Origin: Uranotaenia lowii
Lineage: Eukaryota > Arthropoda > Insecta > Diptera > Culicidae
Assembly (NCBI RefSeq): GCF_029784155.1
Contig: NC_073693.1
Span: 239,568,750-239,632,749, forward strand
Reading direction: 5' to 3'
Length of the DNA stretch: 64,000 nucleotides
How positions within the stretch are numbered: the first letter of the stretch is position 1; each line of letters starts with the position of its first letter. The notes under the pieces were generated by a model. It was not told the origin of the DNA, did not search any database, and saw only the letters and a list, made by a program, of their open reading frames with translations. The position numbers were made by a program, and so were the translations under genes. Shown piece after piece: positions 1-12,500 of the stretch.

Positions 1-2059
1 AATTTGCATGAGTTTGGAACAAAGCTGTAAAACTGTTGGGAATTTTGAAATCGATAACTGAGCTCAAACAGCAATTTACCCCACCGGTGCCAGACGGACT
101 GTTTTAGCGTGGTCCAAAACCGTGTTTTCATACACCGTTGGGACCGGCCTTACGAAGCAAATAAGCTCTGGACATAAAAAGCGTATTTGTATTTTCAGAT
201 AGATTTTTTCCCCCAAATGAAAAATTCGATTTGATTATGCTTAATCTGTCTGTAAATGGTTTGTATCTGATATTTCTTAACACTCGGTTTGCTCTCTGGA
301 GCCACTGAAATGTGTTCTACTTAACTGAGAATTTTAAGGTACGCATTTCTTCAGACTTTCGTCGTTTGAATAAGCATAAGATAAAGGATAAGATAAAGGA
401 TCTTAAGCGAGCATTAAATCCTTTTGCAACTCTTCAGTGTCTATCTGAGGTAAAATTTCAATCTTGTAAAGTTCAACCAGCAGAAATTCCATTCTCTAAG
501 CTTATTCGCTCTATTTTCTCATCCAATTGTCGGAATAGAATTTACAGCGTTGATTTGATTGTGAAGATTACAATCCTGCCTATTTTTTCAAGAATTTTAA
601 AATTCACGCGTTTCCGAAATATTCACGACGCACGAGAAGCATAAAGAAATGTGCACAATTTCTTCAAAATCCATCATTACCGTCAAATGGAGCATCATGC
701 AACAGTGGCATGTTATCATCTAACGATTATGCAATTACACTAAGGATTTTTTATGCGGTATGAAATCAGTCGTTAACATATAGGACACGAAATATTTTTG
801 CTCACAAAACATGTTGATTCTCGAGTGCTGTGGAAAAGAACAGTACCCATGGCAAAAAAACCGTGTTAAAAAAGCCTGTGCAAAAATTGTGCAAACCCTT
901 TTCTCTGGGTAAGGTGAAACACGCATGTTTTGGGTAAAAATCTGTGGACAGACATTTTTCAAAAGCCATTGAAGTTGAAAAATATTGACACCTCAGTTGT
1001 TGTGGTTTTAATTCGTCTTAAAACCGTTGTTTTTTTACCAAAAAATACTATGGCTAGAGTGGTGAGAAAATTATGAAAATACTTTTTTTATTTATTTGGT
1101 GTCTTTGACTGTGTTGTCAAACAGACCATAAGTTTTTACTGGATCTTAAATTAAGCTTTAAAGTTTGCTTAAAATTAGGTTACATCACGAATCAAACATT
1201 TAATTTTTTTGGGATACATTGAAGTCGAACAAGCAAGTAACATCATTACATACTTGGCAGCTTCATTGTAGTGGATGATTTTGGCCGAACACTGTTCTGT
1301 TTCTTGGTAGCCAGAAAAGAGTCTGGTAACGTAGTTGTCGAGCTGGAGCGTGTAGGTTGAAATAGTGAAGCAATTGCGGACAATCGATAGCATTTGTAAT
1401 GATTACCCCAAATGAAAAAAATCGATTTTATTATCCAGCGTTAAGGAGCATCTATTTTATGTGCTTAAAGTCTATTGTTCTTCTTCGATTACAATGAACG
1501 TAAACAAAAAAAAAACGATTTGAATGCTTAATCTGTCTGGGTTTTTATTGATTTCATAGACGAACATTCGTTGTAAATTCTCCTTTGGCTTAGCGACATC
1601 AATGATATCAGAAAGTGTGTATTTGCGATAACTTTGTTAAAAACATCACTATTGGGAAGAATCTGTTCCTGCGGTGAAAAACCCAAAGTTACCGCGAGAA
1701 AAACTTTCGTTTCCACTGGTTTCATAATCCGTAACGCCAATCCGCTGTTGAGTGTCAATATGATACTCTTGGAAGTTTGGCGGCTTGTATCTTTATTCGA
1801 GTGCATCCAAATAAAAAAATCTCTGGGGACCTTCAATGAATTCTTGAAATCTATAATTTGGCATCATTACTTTATTATGGACGCACCCTGAAAGCCCAGA
1901 AAAAAACTTTCCTGACTGATTTTTAGAAATTTATAGTTTTGGTAACCTCGTGATATAACTCAAACATGCTTTTCAAACATTATCCACCTACTACATTTCA
2001 CTTCTTATATTCAAAATCTAAGAAAAAAAAATCCTTTAAAACATGCCTCGGAAAAAAGA
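1..2059. other. Intergenic, no supported gene
   Basis: AT-rich DNA with no recognisable protein family, RNA gene or bounded repeat. Open frames of 72-110 codons occur on both strands (312-644 plus; 1175-1393 minus; 1528-1836 minus, overlapped by 1634-1891 plus), but none shows a known domain. The two minus frames at 1175-1393 and 1528-1836 are the least random-looking and could be remnants of exons; I could not place them in a family. Confidence 0.5.
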
Positions 2060-2067
2060 CTGTAGAT

Positions 2068-2400
2068 TAAGGTTGCCAGAATTTATTCAGCACCTATACG
2101 GGCCGGATTTAAAACCCAGAAATTACTCAACAAAAATCAAGAAAAAAAAACTCGAAAATTTTTTCATCATTTATTCAATATCGTATTTTAGGCTTCCAAA
2201 AAACTCAAGATTATTTGTATGAAAACTGCTCAGAAAATTCCGAATTGGACGTATAAATAAAAAAAAAGTTTTGTTTCTGCTTGTTTTTGCAAATAAAGTG
2301 ATTGAATCCGGGCAAATTCCGGGCCGGACCTGACTTTTCGCAAATTGTGTGTTATATATCCGGGCAAACACGGATAAAACCGGGCAATCTGGTAACCTTA
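2068..2400. mobile_element. MITE with 8-bp target duplication
   Basis: The 333-bp element starts TAAGGTTGCCAGAATTT and ends with the inverted counterpart CTGGTAACCTTA. It is flanked by an exact 8-bp direct repeat CTGTAGAT (2060-2067 and 2401-2408), so both ends are precise. It has no coding capacity. An 8-bp duplication is typical of hAT and P superfamilies, but the terminal sequence alone does not let me assign one. Internal CCGGGCAAA/CCGGATTT motifs near both ends recur in more decayed elements at 11395-11675 and 13462-13950, which look like the same terminal-repeat family. Confidence 0.85.
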
Positions 2401-2408
2401 CTGTAGAT

Positions 2409-3055
2409 CAGCTATGGAATGCTCAAAAACAATTTCACTCAGTACTAAGAAAGCTGAAGTTAGAAACTGTACGTTGCCTATAACCATTTTTTTTTTGAAA
2501 TTTTTTAAGATCATGCCCACAAAAAATGCAAAAAAGTGGTGTAAAACTGTATTTTTCAATCCATGAACCGTCAAAATTGTTTAAGTCATACCCTATACAT
2601 TTTGAAAAGAGGGTAGACAATTTGAAGTAAATTGGTTCATTTTTGCACCTTTAGATTTTCAAAATACGAAACACAAAATGTTTTACGAATTTTCAAAGAA
2701 AGCTGTTTTTCGAACCTTTTGTCAATTAGCAATTTCTCAGATTTTCTTAGAATAAAATTCAACTTTGCAACTTTGGTTTTTGAGTAGGTATGTTTGTTTA
2801 GAATCTGTTTACAACATTTGCTTTTGACGTAGAATTACGTCTTACGGCAACACTATAGGGGGACAAATCGAAATTCCCAAACGAATCTCGCGTCACGAAA
2901 ACGTTCCAACTCAAAGACATCCTTTTTGAAAGACATATCATCTCTACTCGTCATGGATTGGCTGGTCAAAAATGAAAAAAAACACCGACGCCCCGCCCCT
3001 TGATGGGTTTTGATTTTCCCTGTCAACGAAATGTATAAAAACGAAGGGTCGCCTT
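2409..3055. other. Intergenic, no supported gene
   Basis: No gene is seen. A TATA-like stretch (TATAAAAAC near 3033) and an upstream CCCCGCCCC box near 2990 sit just before the retrotransposon insertion point. Because the retrotransposon separates them from the sequence resuming at 8298, any promoter here would be broken. Confidence 0.35.
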
Positions 3056-3238
3056 GCGAGTTGGTATGAGTTCCCATCGAACCGTCGACACGACCGGACG
3101 TGTTTTCTACCTAGTCTGTACGTGAGTCAAAAGTACGATAGTAGCCTCTAACACGGACATCCAATCGAAGGGATTTTTATAATCAACTGTGGCATTGCTT
3201 CTGGTGCTTGTTCCAAACAAGTTGCCAGTTCTGTCGTC

Positions 3239-4528
3239 ATGGGGGAAGATCCCCCACCATGGGGTCAAGCACCCCATCCACCAAATCCAAATGCGAGAAG
3301 AATTCCGGAATGGATGGACCCGAAAGATGAAAATGGTGCTGTTCAGTTTCTCCAGCTCAAGCCTGTTGCACCCGCAAAGCTCCCAACATACCCATTCATC
3401 ATCTCTAAGTCCATCGAACAAGCAGTCGGAAAAATTATCGGAGGAAACCCATCAGAAAACGGAAACGCCTACTTGCTGAAGGTACGATCGGCTCAGCAAG
3501 TGGAAAAATTGCTTAAAATGAACCATCTCATCGATTCCACTCCTGTCACCATCACCCATCATCCGACACTCAACACTTGCAAATGTGTTGTGACTTGCCG
3601 GGAGGTGGAAGGCGCAAGCAACGAGCTACTAACCAAGGATCTTTCAAGCCAAGGAATCATCGACGTTTACCGCTTCCAGAGGAAGGTGGATGGCAAAATT
3701 ACACCCACCCACACCATGGTACTCACCATACAAGGAACTGTTGTGCCCCGATTTGTTCGATTCGGTTACATCCAAACGCCAACCCGGCCCTACTATTCCC
3801 GCCCAATGCTGTGCCTGCAATGTGGCACGTTTGGCCACACCAAGAAAAACTGCAAACAGGATCCTATCTGTATGACCTGTGGTGAGAAGGAAGTCCATGC
3901 CTCCTGCGAGAACGAACCCCATTGCGTAAATTGCCAGAACGATCATCCAACCAACAGCCGTATGTGTCCTGTTTTCAAGGAAGAGCAGGATATTATCAAA
4001 ATCCGAACCGACGCTGGAATTTCCCACCGAGAAGCCACAAAAGAACTCCGGAACCGTCAGACCGCTTCCAGTAGTCTCCAACAACGGCTGAACAAAGAAC
4101 GGAACATCTCTAATCAGGAACTAGAAATCCTCCAACTTCGAAAACAGGTAGCTCTCCTGACCGCACAACTGGCCATGTACACCAAAAAAGCCCAAGAAAA
4201 ACAAACCAGTGACGACGACGAAACCGCTAGTGACACCAGTATGACCACCACTCGGTCTTCCGCCACCCACCTTACCACCCCCAAGCGTACCAGAAATGCT
4301 TCTTCCGAGGAGTCCCAAACCAGCAGTGAAAAAAGTTCTGTGGCCATCACGGAAAAGAAAAAGAACCCTTCAAAGAAAATGCGAGAACGAAACCCAGTAA
4401 AGCACCCTATTCAACGCTCCCAGGACAACCAACCAAATCCACCCAACTCAGGCAAGGTCAACACGTCCCAACACTTCCCAAATTCCAGCAGCGGTAAGTC
4501 ACACCAATCTTTTCCTCCTTTTAATTGA
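3239..4528 (+). CDS. Retrotransposon ORF1, Gag-like zinc-knuckle protein
   Basis: This 429-codon protein is the nucleic-acid-binding chaperone of the I-type element; by family knowledge it packages the element RNA. Three Cys/His knuckles lie at about residues 192-241, beginning with CLQCGTFGHTKKNC, followed by two more variable C-X2-C clusters. A coiled-coil-like Gln/Glu/Leu stretch follows (about 280-315), then a Ser/Thr/Lys-rich, probably disordered tail. The start at 3239 follows a ~170-bp leader after the 5' target duplication and is the first Met of the long frame. The frame is intact and its stop is separated from the ORF2 start codon by one base, which suggests coupled translation. Confidence 0.85.
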   Translation: MGEDPPPWGQAPHPPNPNARRIPEWMDPKDENGAVQFLQLKPVAPAKLPTYPFIISKSIEQAVGKIIGGNPSENGNAYLLKVRSAQQVEKLLKMNHLIDSTPVTITHHPTLNTCKCVVTCREVEGASNELLTKDLSSQGIIDVYRFQRKVDGKITPTHTMVLTIQGTVVPRFVRFGYIQTPTRPYYSRPMLCLQCGTFGHTKKNCKQDPICMTCGEKEVHASCENEPHCVNCQNDHPTNSRMCPVFKEEQDIIKIRTDAGISHREATKELRNRQTASSSLQQRLNKERNISNQELEILQLRKQVALLTAQLAMYTKKAQEKQTSDDDETASDTSMTTTRSSATHLTTPKRTRNASSEESQTSSEKSSVAITEKKKNPSKKMRERNPVKHPIQRSQDNQPNPPNSGKVNTSQHFPNSSSGKSHQSFPPFN

Positions 4529-4529
4529 A

Positions 4530-7500
4530 ATGGCTACATTCACCCAACCAATAAACTCCCCAAACCCCTCCCCTCACCCACGAACCCCTGCTAGGAAAAA
4601 TAAAATCAACTTCGCAATCCAATGGAACCTCCGTGGATTGAAAGCACGATCTCTTGAAATTGAACTCTTAACAGCCAAGTATCAACCCACAATGCTTGCC
4701 CTCCAGGAAACTCTACACTCATCCAAACTATCAAATCAAATAAAAGGATACACAACCATAATAGACCCATCTGGCCAAGGCGCTGGTCTTGCAATAAAAA
4801 CTGGCCTTCCCTACAAATTAATACCACTCTCATCCCCGTTTAATAGTATATGCGCCCGTCTTGAATCCCCACTCGAAATCACTGTTGTATCTCTCTATTG
4901 CTCCCCCTCAATCAGCTATCAAGATTTTACTGATGGTCTTGAAACTATTTACCAACAACTACCTCCCCCCGTAATTATCATGGGAGACCTTAACGCCCAC
5001 TCTACCCTATGGGGAAGCTCCCACTCTTGTCGTAAAGGTTTGTTCCTTGAGGACTTTATCATTTCGAATAATCTAACAATCTTGAACAACTGTAGCCCCA
5101 CACGTATTGACCCCTCCTCTGGGAACACCTCTGCTCTCGATCTTACCCTTGTCTCCTGGGTATTATGTCCTAGATTCAACTGGTACACCATCGAAGATGA
5201 CTGTGGTAGCGATCATCTCCCCATCCACATAACTATCGAAGGATCAACACCACAAATCACCGCTCGCCCCCGCTGGAAACTACAAGAAGCCGACTGGACC
5301 ACCTATCAAATCGGAATTGAGAATAATATTCAAACTTGCCCACCCACCAACGTTGACTCCTTCACCGATTTAATAACTAAATCAGCTGTCATGTCAATCC
5401 CTCAAACCAGTGGGTACCGGGGAAAACATCCGTCCCTTGGTGGGGCCCTGAAGTGAAAAACGCCGTCAAGTTGCGTCGAAAGAAATTGCGTGCCCTGCGC
5501 CGAATTCCCAATGATGACCCACGAAAATAACGAAGCCTTAGCAGAGTTCAAAATCGCACGATCATCCGCTCGGGCTGCTGTTAAATCAGCCAAAGAAAAG
5601 AGCTGGAATGATTTCCTAGACGAAATTCAACCGGAAACTCCCTCTTCCAAACTGTGGAACAAATTGAAACGTCTGAATGGGGAAAATCGTCGTAGCCAAT
5701 TTCACATTCTTCTTAACAACAAGTTCAGCAACGATCCTAAATGTCTTGCAGAAGCTTTTGGTAACACTTTTCAGTCTGTTAGTTGTCCTCCCGGAAGTAC
5801 CAACGCTGCTTTTGATATATCATTCGACACCAATGACCATCAAGGATACAATGACGACTTTAGTTTGGCGGAATTCGAGACAGCTCTTAGTAAAATGAAA
5901 GGTCTATCAGCTGGACCCGACGGCATAAACTATCCGCTACTAAAATACCTACCCCTTATTGGCAAACTCCATCTCCTCGGCCTATTCAACGAAATCTGGA
6001 AGACAGGAGCGATTCCCGACCGGTGGAAGGAAGGTCTAGTCATCCCAATTCCGAAACCAAAGCAAAATCTCCATCTATTAGAAAATTATCGTCCCATAAC
6101 GCTATTAGATTGTATGGGTAAACTCCTGGAAAAAATGATTAACCGACGACTACTGTATGTTCTAGAATCCAAAAACCTACTAGACCCTCGACAGTTTGCA
6201 TTCCGTCCAGGGCTTAGCACCGATGACCATCTCTCCTGCCTAGAACAAATTCTCGAAGATGCAACTCAGAGAAATATGCACATCGAATGTCTCTCGCTCG
6301 ATCTCTCGAAAGCATTCGATCGAGTGAGCCGTAAATTGATCCTTGAAACACTGCTGAACTGGGGAATAGTTGGACACCTGGGCAATTATATAAAAAGTTT
6401 CCTGCAGAACCGTCGCTTTCGAGTTTTTCTCGATGGAAAGTACTCCACCCACAAAATCATCAACGATGGTGTACCACAAGGGTCGGTAATCTCCCCCACA
6501 CTCTTCCTTATCGCAATGCAAACCGTCTTTACATGTATCCCCCCTAATACAAATATATTAGTCTTTGCTGACGACATATTAATAACCGCTGAAGCTGCCT
6601 TTCCCAGGCTAGCCCGTCGCAAACTCCAAATTGCTGTGGACTCAATTGCCAAATGGGCACCCAGCGCAGGCTTCTCTTTTTCGGCCAATAAATCGAAACT
6701 CCTCCACCTTGGCCCCAATAGAAGAAAACTCTCTAAGCTACCCCCCCTAACCATGAACAATAACAACATTGCAATAGTTCGTTCCACCCGTATCCTTGGT
6801 GTACACATTGACGACAAACTAAGATTTACAACCCATGCCAATGTGGTTCGTAAAAATTGTAAAAACAAACTCAACATACTCCAAATCATCAGCCACAACT
6901 GTGGCAATGCCTCTCGTCCTATCCTTTTTCGTTTCCTAAACCAGTGGCTCCTTCCATCTATTCTATACGGAATAAACATCTACAGCCGTGGAGGAAGTAG
7001 GGTTCTTGAAATGCTAACACCTCTATACAACCAAGGCGTTCGTACCATTAGTTCTGCATTCAGGTCAAGTCCTATCGAGTCACTAATGATAGAGAGTGGC
7101 CTTTTACCATTTGAACACGTTGCCTTACAAACCCTCTCCACAAAAGCAATCCGCTGGCTATCTCACAATCGTTCACCTAGCGCGCCATTTATTCTTAGAT
7201 CCCAAGAACTCCTCAATACCAGTTTTCCCTGTCCCCTTCCACTTCCTCCCATCAGCCTACGTCCCAATCCAAAAATCCCCAGCTGGAATCCCCCTCTCCC
7301 CAAAGTTGACCTTAGCTTGCGGAAGAAAGTTCGAGCCGGCGATGGAAGTACAAGGATCCTACCGTACTTCTTCGAATTGGTCAACCGAAAATACTCCACA
7401 CACCGGAAGATTTACACCGACGGATCCAAAAGCCCGAATGGCCAGGTTGGGTGCGGTGTTTTCAACGAGAACTACAGAGAGAGTCTTCCGCTCCCCGAAA

Positions 7501-8189
7501 TCTGCTCCGTTTACAGCGCCGAGGCACACGCCCTCGTCGTTGCCCTTGAAAAATGTTGCCATCCAACTAACCCTTCTGTTATTTTTTCGGATTCCTTGAG
7601 CGTACTTACGGCAGTGGCCTCAAACAACAGAAACCATCCATGGATAGACGACATCATCAGACTGGCATTGGAAAGAAACGCAACGCTTTGCTGGATCCCG
7701 GGGCACTCCGAAATCCCTGGCAACGAAGCAGCTGATCATCTCGCCTCACGAGGCTGCATGGTCCTTCCTCCAAATTCTGACGTCCCACACCCGGATGCGA
7801 CGAAATGGATCAAGGACGCCGTTCGAAACCGATGGGAAATAAAATGGCTGAGAAATACAACATCAAAATTGCGGGAAATAAAAAATACCACCCTACCCTG
7901 GACCGACAGAAAATCCTACTGGGAGCGAAGAGCTCTTACACGCCTCAGAATCGGACACACTCGAATTACCCATGGATACCTCATGGACAAGGACGAGCCC
8001 CCCATGTGCCCATCCTGTAATGTGACAATTACAGTAAAACATCTCATCATCAACTGCCCCTGCTACGACCAAGAACGAACACTGAATGGGATTAATCACG
8101 ACCTGCGCACCGCACTATCCAACGATCCAGAAGAGGAGAACAAAATGATCAAATTTTTAAAATCAACAAAATTATTTGATAAATTGTAA
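4530..8189 (+). pseudogene. Retrotransposon ORF2: endonuclease-RT-RNase H, frame broken
   Basis: ORF2 encodes the enzyme that nicks target DNA and reverse-transcribes the element. The apurinic-type endonuclease is in the first ~300 codons (GDLNAHSTLWGS near 4983, SDHLPIHI near 5210). The reverse transcriptase has its FADDILI catalytic box near 6564. RNase H follows (YTDGSK near 7412, DSLSVL near 7590, HSEIPGNEAAD near 7711), then a Cys/His cluster near 8010-8060. The endonuclease frame hits a stop at 5454-5456. The linking peptide continues in another frame from about 5430 (P-W-W-G-P-E) to about 5525 and then returns to the first frame. Two compensating indels, or sequencing errors, therefore flank ~90 bases. 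All catalytic motifs I could check are present. Confidence 0.85.
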
Positions 8190-8251
8190 TTTTACTTTAA
8201 AGTTTAGAGAGGGATGAATGACATCCAGGTGTTAAAATCCTAAGGACCAAA

Positions 8252-8287
<36 letters not shown>

Positions 8288-8297
8288 GAGTTGGTAT

Positions 8298-9490
8298 CAG
8301 TTTCTGTTTGCCCGTTGTGTAGGAAAGTTCTACTGCTGCTGCTTCGATCTGCGTTTGGACCTCACCAGTGGTAATCCAACGCAGATATCAATTTGCAGAT
8401 TAGATCAGTGGCAAGCAGCAGAGGCGGTGCTGACGACAAGCGGCGGACACATATTGACATGTCATGTTGACTTGTCATATGATGTCAGGTTGACATGACA
8501 TCTTTAAACAAGTCATTCACGTCAATTTGTATTTAAATGTCATAACAACACCAATAGCGTTTGATACTAACACACATCATCAAACACATATCAGATGAAC
8601 TGTTTATTTTCATATATTTTCCACACGTAATTTTTATGCGCACTTGATTCAATTGTTCGCACATACATTCGCCCATTTTTCACACGCAACCTAGGATGTT
8701 GAAGGTTGAAAAAGTAAGTGAAAGCAAGCTTAATAAATTGTCGAAATCAATCATTAAGGTAAATATCAAACATAATTTCAATACCAAGGACTGCTAATGA
8801 TTAATTGCTTGGGCTTTCTAAATAAAACCTTCCCTGCCTTCATCTGATACAGGACTGCTGGCTCGATTATCGAAAAATTCAGTTTTGTCATTTTTTTCTC
8901 ATCGAATAAGCCCCGCCTCCATTGACCGCAACAATACGAAAAGCCCGGATGTAAAAAGGCATAAATATAACTACCGTAACATTTTCCCTTCATTTACATT
9001 AAAGCTTCTTTCGTGTATGGTCGTTGCTTGTAAAGCAACCAGCTAGGAAGGAAACAAGTGAAACCATCCAACATCAGCCTACTCCGTTAATGTGTTGCAT
9101 TTCGTTCAAAATTTTCTCGCATAGCGCAAAGCGAAAGCTACATGAAAATGTTTCAGAAGAACTTGGTACGGATTCTCTCACATTCTAGGGCAAAACATGA
9201 TAAGAAAAAGAAAAGCAAAGAAAAAAGTTGTTATCATTGCTTTCTATTTTATTGTTTGATAGATTTTATTATTTAATAATGAGCAGTTTTGAAAGATGAA
9301 TAAAACATGAATGTATAATTCACCACTGTTTTCGATTTTTTTTAAATTTTCATGATTTTTTTTATCGGCAGAATTTGACAGAAATTAACGATTTGAACTT
9401 TTCTTGTCGTAATTCTACGACAACTTCACGGTCGTGTGTTGCACAACCTCTTCAACTTTTTTTTCTTTCATCATTGAGGAAAAAATGTAC
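8298..9490. other. Intergenic, no supported gene
   Basis: No gene is seen. It holds a cluster of TGACATG/CATGTCA direct and inverted short repeats at 8450-8505 and a CCCCGCCTCC box near 8912, but no bounded element. It ends at the 3' side of the minus-strand receptor gene. Confidence 0.5.
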
Positions 9491-9491
9491 A

Positions 9492-9502
9492 TTTATTTTA
9501 TT
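9492..9502 (-). terminator. Polyadenylation signal of the minus-strand receptor
   Basis: On the minus strand this reads as overlapping AATAAAATAAA, about 40 bases after the receptor stop codon at 9539. It is the expected position for a short 3' UTR. Confidence 0.7.
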
Positions 9503-9538
9503 CATGAGATCAAACTAAGTTTCGTTAATTATACACAT

Positions 9539-12500
9539 TTAGTCAACTTTGACAGATATCTCCTTGAAACGCTTCTTTACCAACCTTAATCCAATTTCAG
9601 CCATCAGAATAGCCCCGCTGGCCAAAATGCTATAAAGTAACGTCAAAAAAAGCGATGCCACGTGTTCCAGAATGACCGGCGTCGTTTCCAAATCACTACG
9701 GGAGCACTTGGGCCGTTCGGTGAAGAAAAACTTCTGCTGATACTGAGCCACGGAAGTTTCGACCACCTTGCGCATTGTTATCCGAAACATTTCCTTAAAG
9801 GGGCTACCCTTTACCAGTGGCAGATGAACCGGCCGAATTGGGTACAGATAGATCTCCTGCAGGTCACATATTTCGTGATCGGTAAATGTCTGTGAAATCA
9901 GCGGATATCCGTAGGCGGTGTCAAACAGGAACGCACTTCCGCCCTCTTTGATACGCTCGATTCCTTCCGTCACGTTCAGGAAGTTACGTTCTCCGTTCAA
10001 TATCTTCTTCTGGTAGAGTTCTACAGCGACGGGATCAGTTGTCCTCTGTAAACAAAAAAAAGTTCGTGCCTATTTGATTGTTGTAAGAAATAGTCGCATT
10101 TGCTTACATTGAGATAGTCAATATTGTAGGCGATGTCCTCAATCAGAATTTTCAAATTACTTTGAAGAAGATGTTCCAACAGGGTCATGAATTTCGGCGG
10201 AATTATTAGTAGGTATCCGACGATGTATGTTGAGTAAAATTGATAAATCAAAAACGAAAACAGCAGCATACTGAACAGGTTGATTCGAGTAGAGTTGAAC
10301 AATGTTCTTGTCAGAAATCCTGCAAAATCAAAACGAGTTAAGAACCTTCTTTTCGGAAATGAAAGTTTTTAATGGACACTTACCTTGTTGACATAAAATG
10401 CCCAAAACGTTCAGCAACGATTGTGAACGATTGTCGCGAATTTCCTTGTCGTGGGGGGCCTGTAGAGATTCGGCATAGCAAGTTCCGTACAGGAGGGCGG
10501 CCGAAAGCAGGCTCAGTGCCGTGAGGGCCATCCAAAGCTCCACCCGGAATGGTTGCAGAAACACATTTCGACTCTGGCCGAACCGTGGATGTCGGAACAC
10601 GAATAGGCGCCTGAAAGATATAAATAAAACTGAGATCAAATGCTCTTTTGGCTTGTGATATTAGACTTAATCAATTAGAGGTAATTTTCGAATTTCTCAA
10701 ACCCTGGGGTCTTAAAAGACTCGGTTTGGTTCAAACCCCATTCATGAATTTTCGAAGTTTTTTGTTTTTGCCAGGAGTTTATCATTTCGTGGTATTCTTC
10801 CCTACACTTTCGAAGTTTTTTTTAAGTAACGTTTAAATGAGTAAATTTCTACTTTAAGGAACTAAAGGAAATTTTCCGCTAAACAACTTTGTTTAAAACC
10901 TGAACTTCGTATCCTATTAGGCAAACTAGTTATTAGCTGTTGAATAGGGGTATGTATTTGTATTGAAAGGCAATCATTTTAACTGACATCACTGCTTGTG
11001 CCTAGCAAGTTATTGCATAAATACTTTTCGAACAATACCTTGCTAGGCATCAGCAGTGATTTTAGTTGAATTAATTGATTTTCAATGCCAAAATATATAC
11101 CCCTGTTAATAAACAGCTGACATTTAAACTCACATCAACCACCTCCCCTCCCTTCCATGAGGGGGTAGAAAAATGTTCAATTCTTATTCAAATTTTGATG
11201 AACGACTAAAGTGATTCAAAAGGAACAATCTCCACCCAGAACTAAGGCCAAAACCTCGAAATGTTATCCCAGGTCCACAATACTACTACAGTTTTTCAAA
11301 AAAAAATTTCACTTGTTGATATTTAAAGACTGTACAGTAAAATGACTATCAAAAGTTATTCACGAATATCGAATTTTCGATAAGGATAGACTCACTAAGA
11401 TTGCCCAGATTTTGCCCGAATGTTTTCATTTTATTTGCACAATTTTTTGAGCAATTTTATTCTAATAAACTGACTGATGTGTATCGATGAAAAAAAAACA
11501 ATGTTTGAGTCTTTTTCTTCTTGATTTTGAAGAATTCTCAAATTTGGCTGAATATTGCCCAGATTTTGGGTTGTAAATTTTGAAATCAAAGGCCTGGATT
11601 TTGCAAGATTTTAAGATAAAAATAGCCCGGATTTGGCTCGCCCGAATACGTGCGAAAAATATCTGGTAAGCTTAGGTTTGAATCTTTTCCAATGTAATGG
11701 TTCCAATTTTTACCTGTGATCGGATTGTGGAATCTGTATCCTGTTTCGAATCTTGGTTTTGAATTTAAAGCTAAAATTAGATATATTTTTTCCATGTTCG
11801 AAACTCATCATTCACTCATCAAAAGTCATCAAAACATTTAAAATAAGAGACCAGTTTTAATATTTTTATTTGAAATTCTTACTCTTAATTCTTATGCAGA
11901 ATTAAAAGTTAAAAAAGTTTCATAATAGTGATCCAGCCTTGAAATATCAGAGACTCATAATTTGTTTATAAAATTTGTTTTTAAAATAACTTGTATACAA
12001 TCTTCAGGTTAATGAAAATTCAGATGAAAATACCTATATTTTATTGGTTTGTTGTTTAATATTATTTATATTGTAGATACTTCAAAACCGAAGCTCTAAA
12101 CCAAAATCGTAATATATCTGAATACATGGCCGTAGGAACGGGGGGAGGGGGGTTTGGGGGTTAACTCCCCCCCCCCCCCCCCATGAGGGTCCATCAAAAG
12201 CAAGCAAGGTATTCAACTCTACACTCAAAATTTTTTATTCCTAATCAAATTTTGATCTTTACTCAAAACTGATGTCAGAACCTCGAAAACTAATCCCCGG
12301 TTCAGAATTTCGCTACAGTTTTTCAAAATTTCCTCAATTATTGAGAGGAATTCATTCCTGAATAATCAATTTCAAATAAGATGTGACTTATTTCAGAGAT
12401 TCTGGTTCCTTATTATCAAAATCTAAATTGTATTTGTGTATTCATATTTCGGATTGTGTCCAATTCAGGATTCTTGATTTTCAGTTCAAATCATCATTCA

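Larger units (their letters stand above)
3068..8285 (+). mobile_element. I-clade non-LTR retrotransposon, nearly full length
   Basis: A 5.2-kb LINE bounded by an exact 12-bp target duplication GCGAGTTGGTAT (3056-3067 and 8286-8297). It has a ~170-bp 5' leader, ORF1 (3239-4528), ORF2 beginning 1 base after the ORF1 stop codon (4530), a short 3' UTR and a poly(A) tail at 8259-8285. The order zinc-knuckle ORF1, then endonuclease, reverse transcriptase, RNase H and a C-terminal Cys/His cluster is the I-clade arrangement. The exact target duplication and long intact frames point to a fairly recent insertion. ORF2 is broken near 5430-5530, so this copy is probably not autonomous unless the breaks are assembly errors. 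Confidence 0.9.

Noticed and set aside
312..644. 110-codon plus-strand open frame
   Set aside because: No recognisable domain, AT-rich composition and no splice or regulatory context.
1634..1891. 85-codon plus frame overlapping a minus frame
   Set aside because: Opposing frames over the same bases, neither with a recognised family; I could not choose one.
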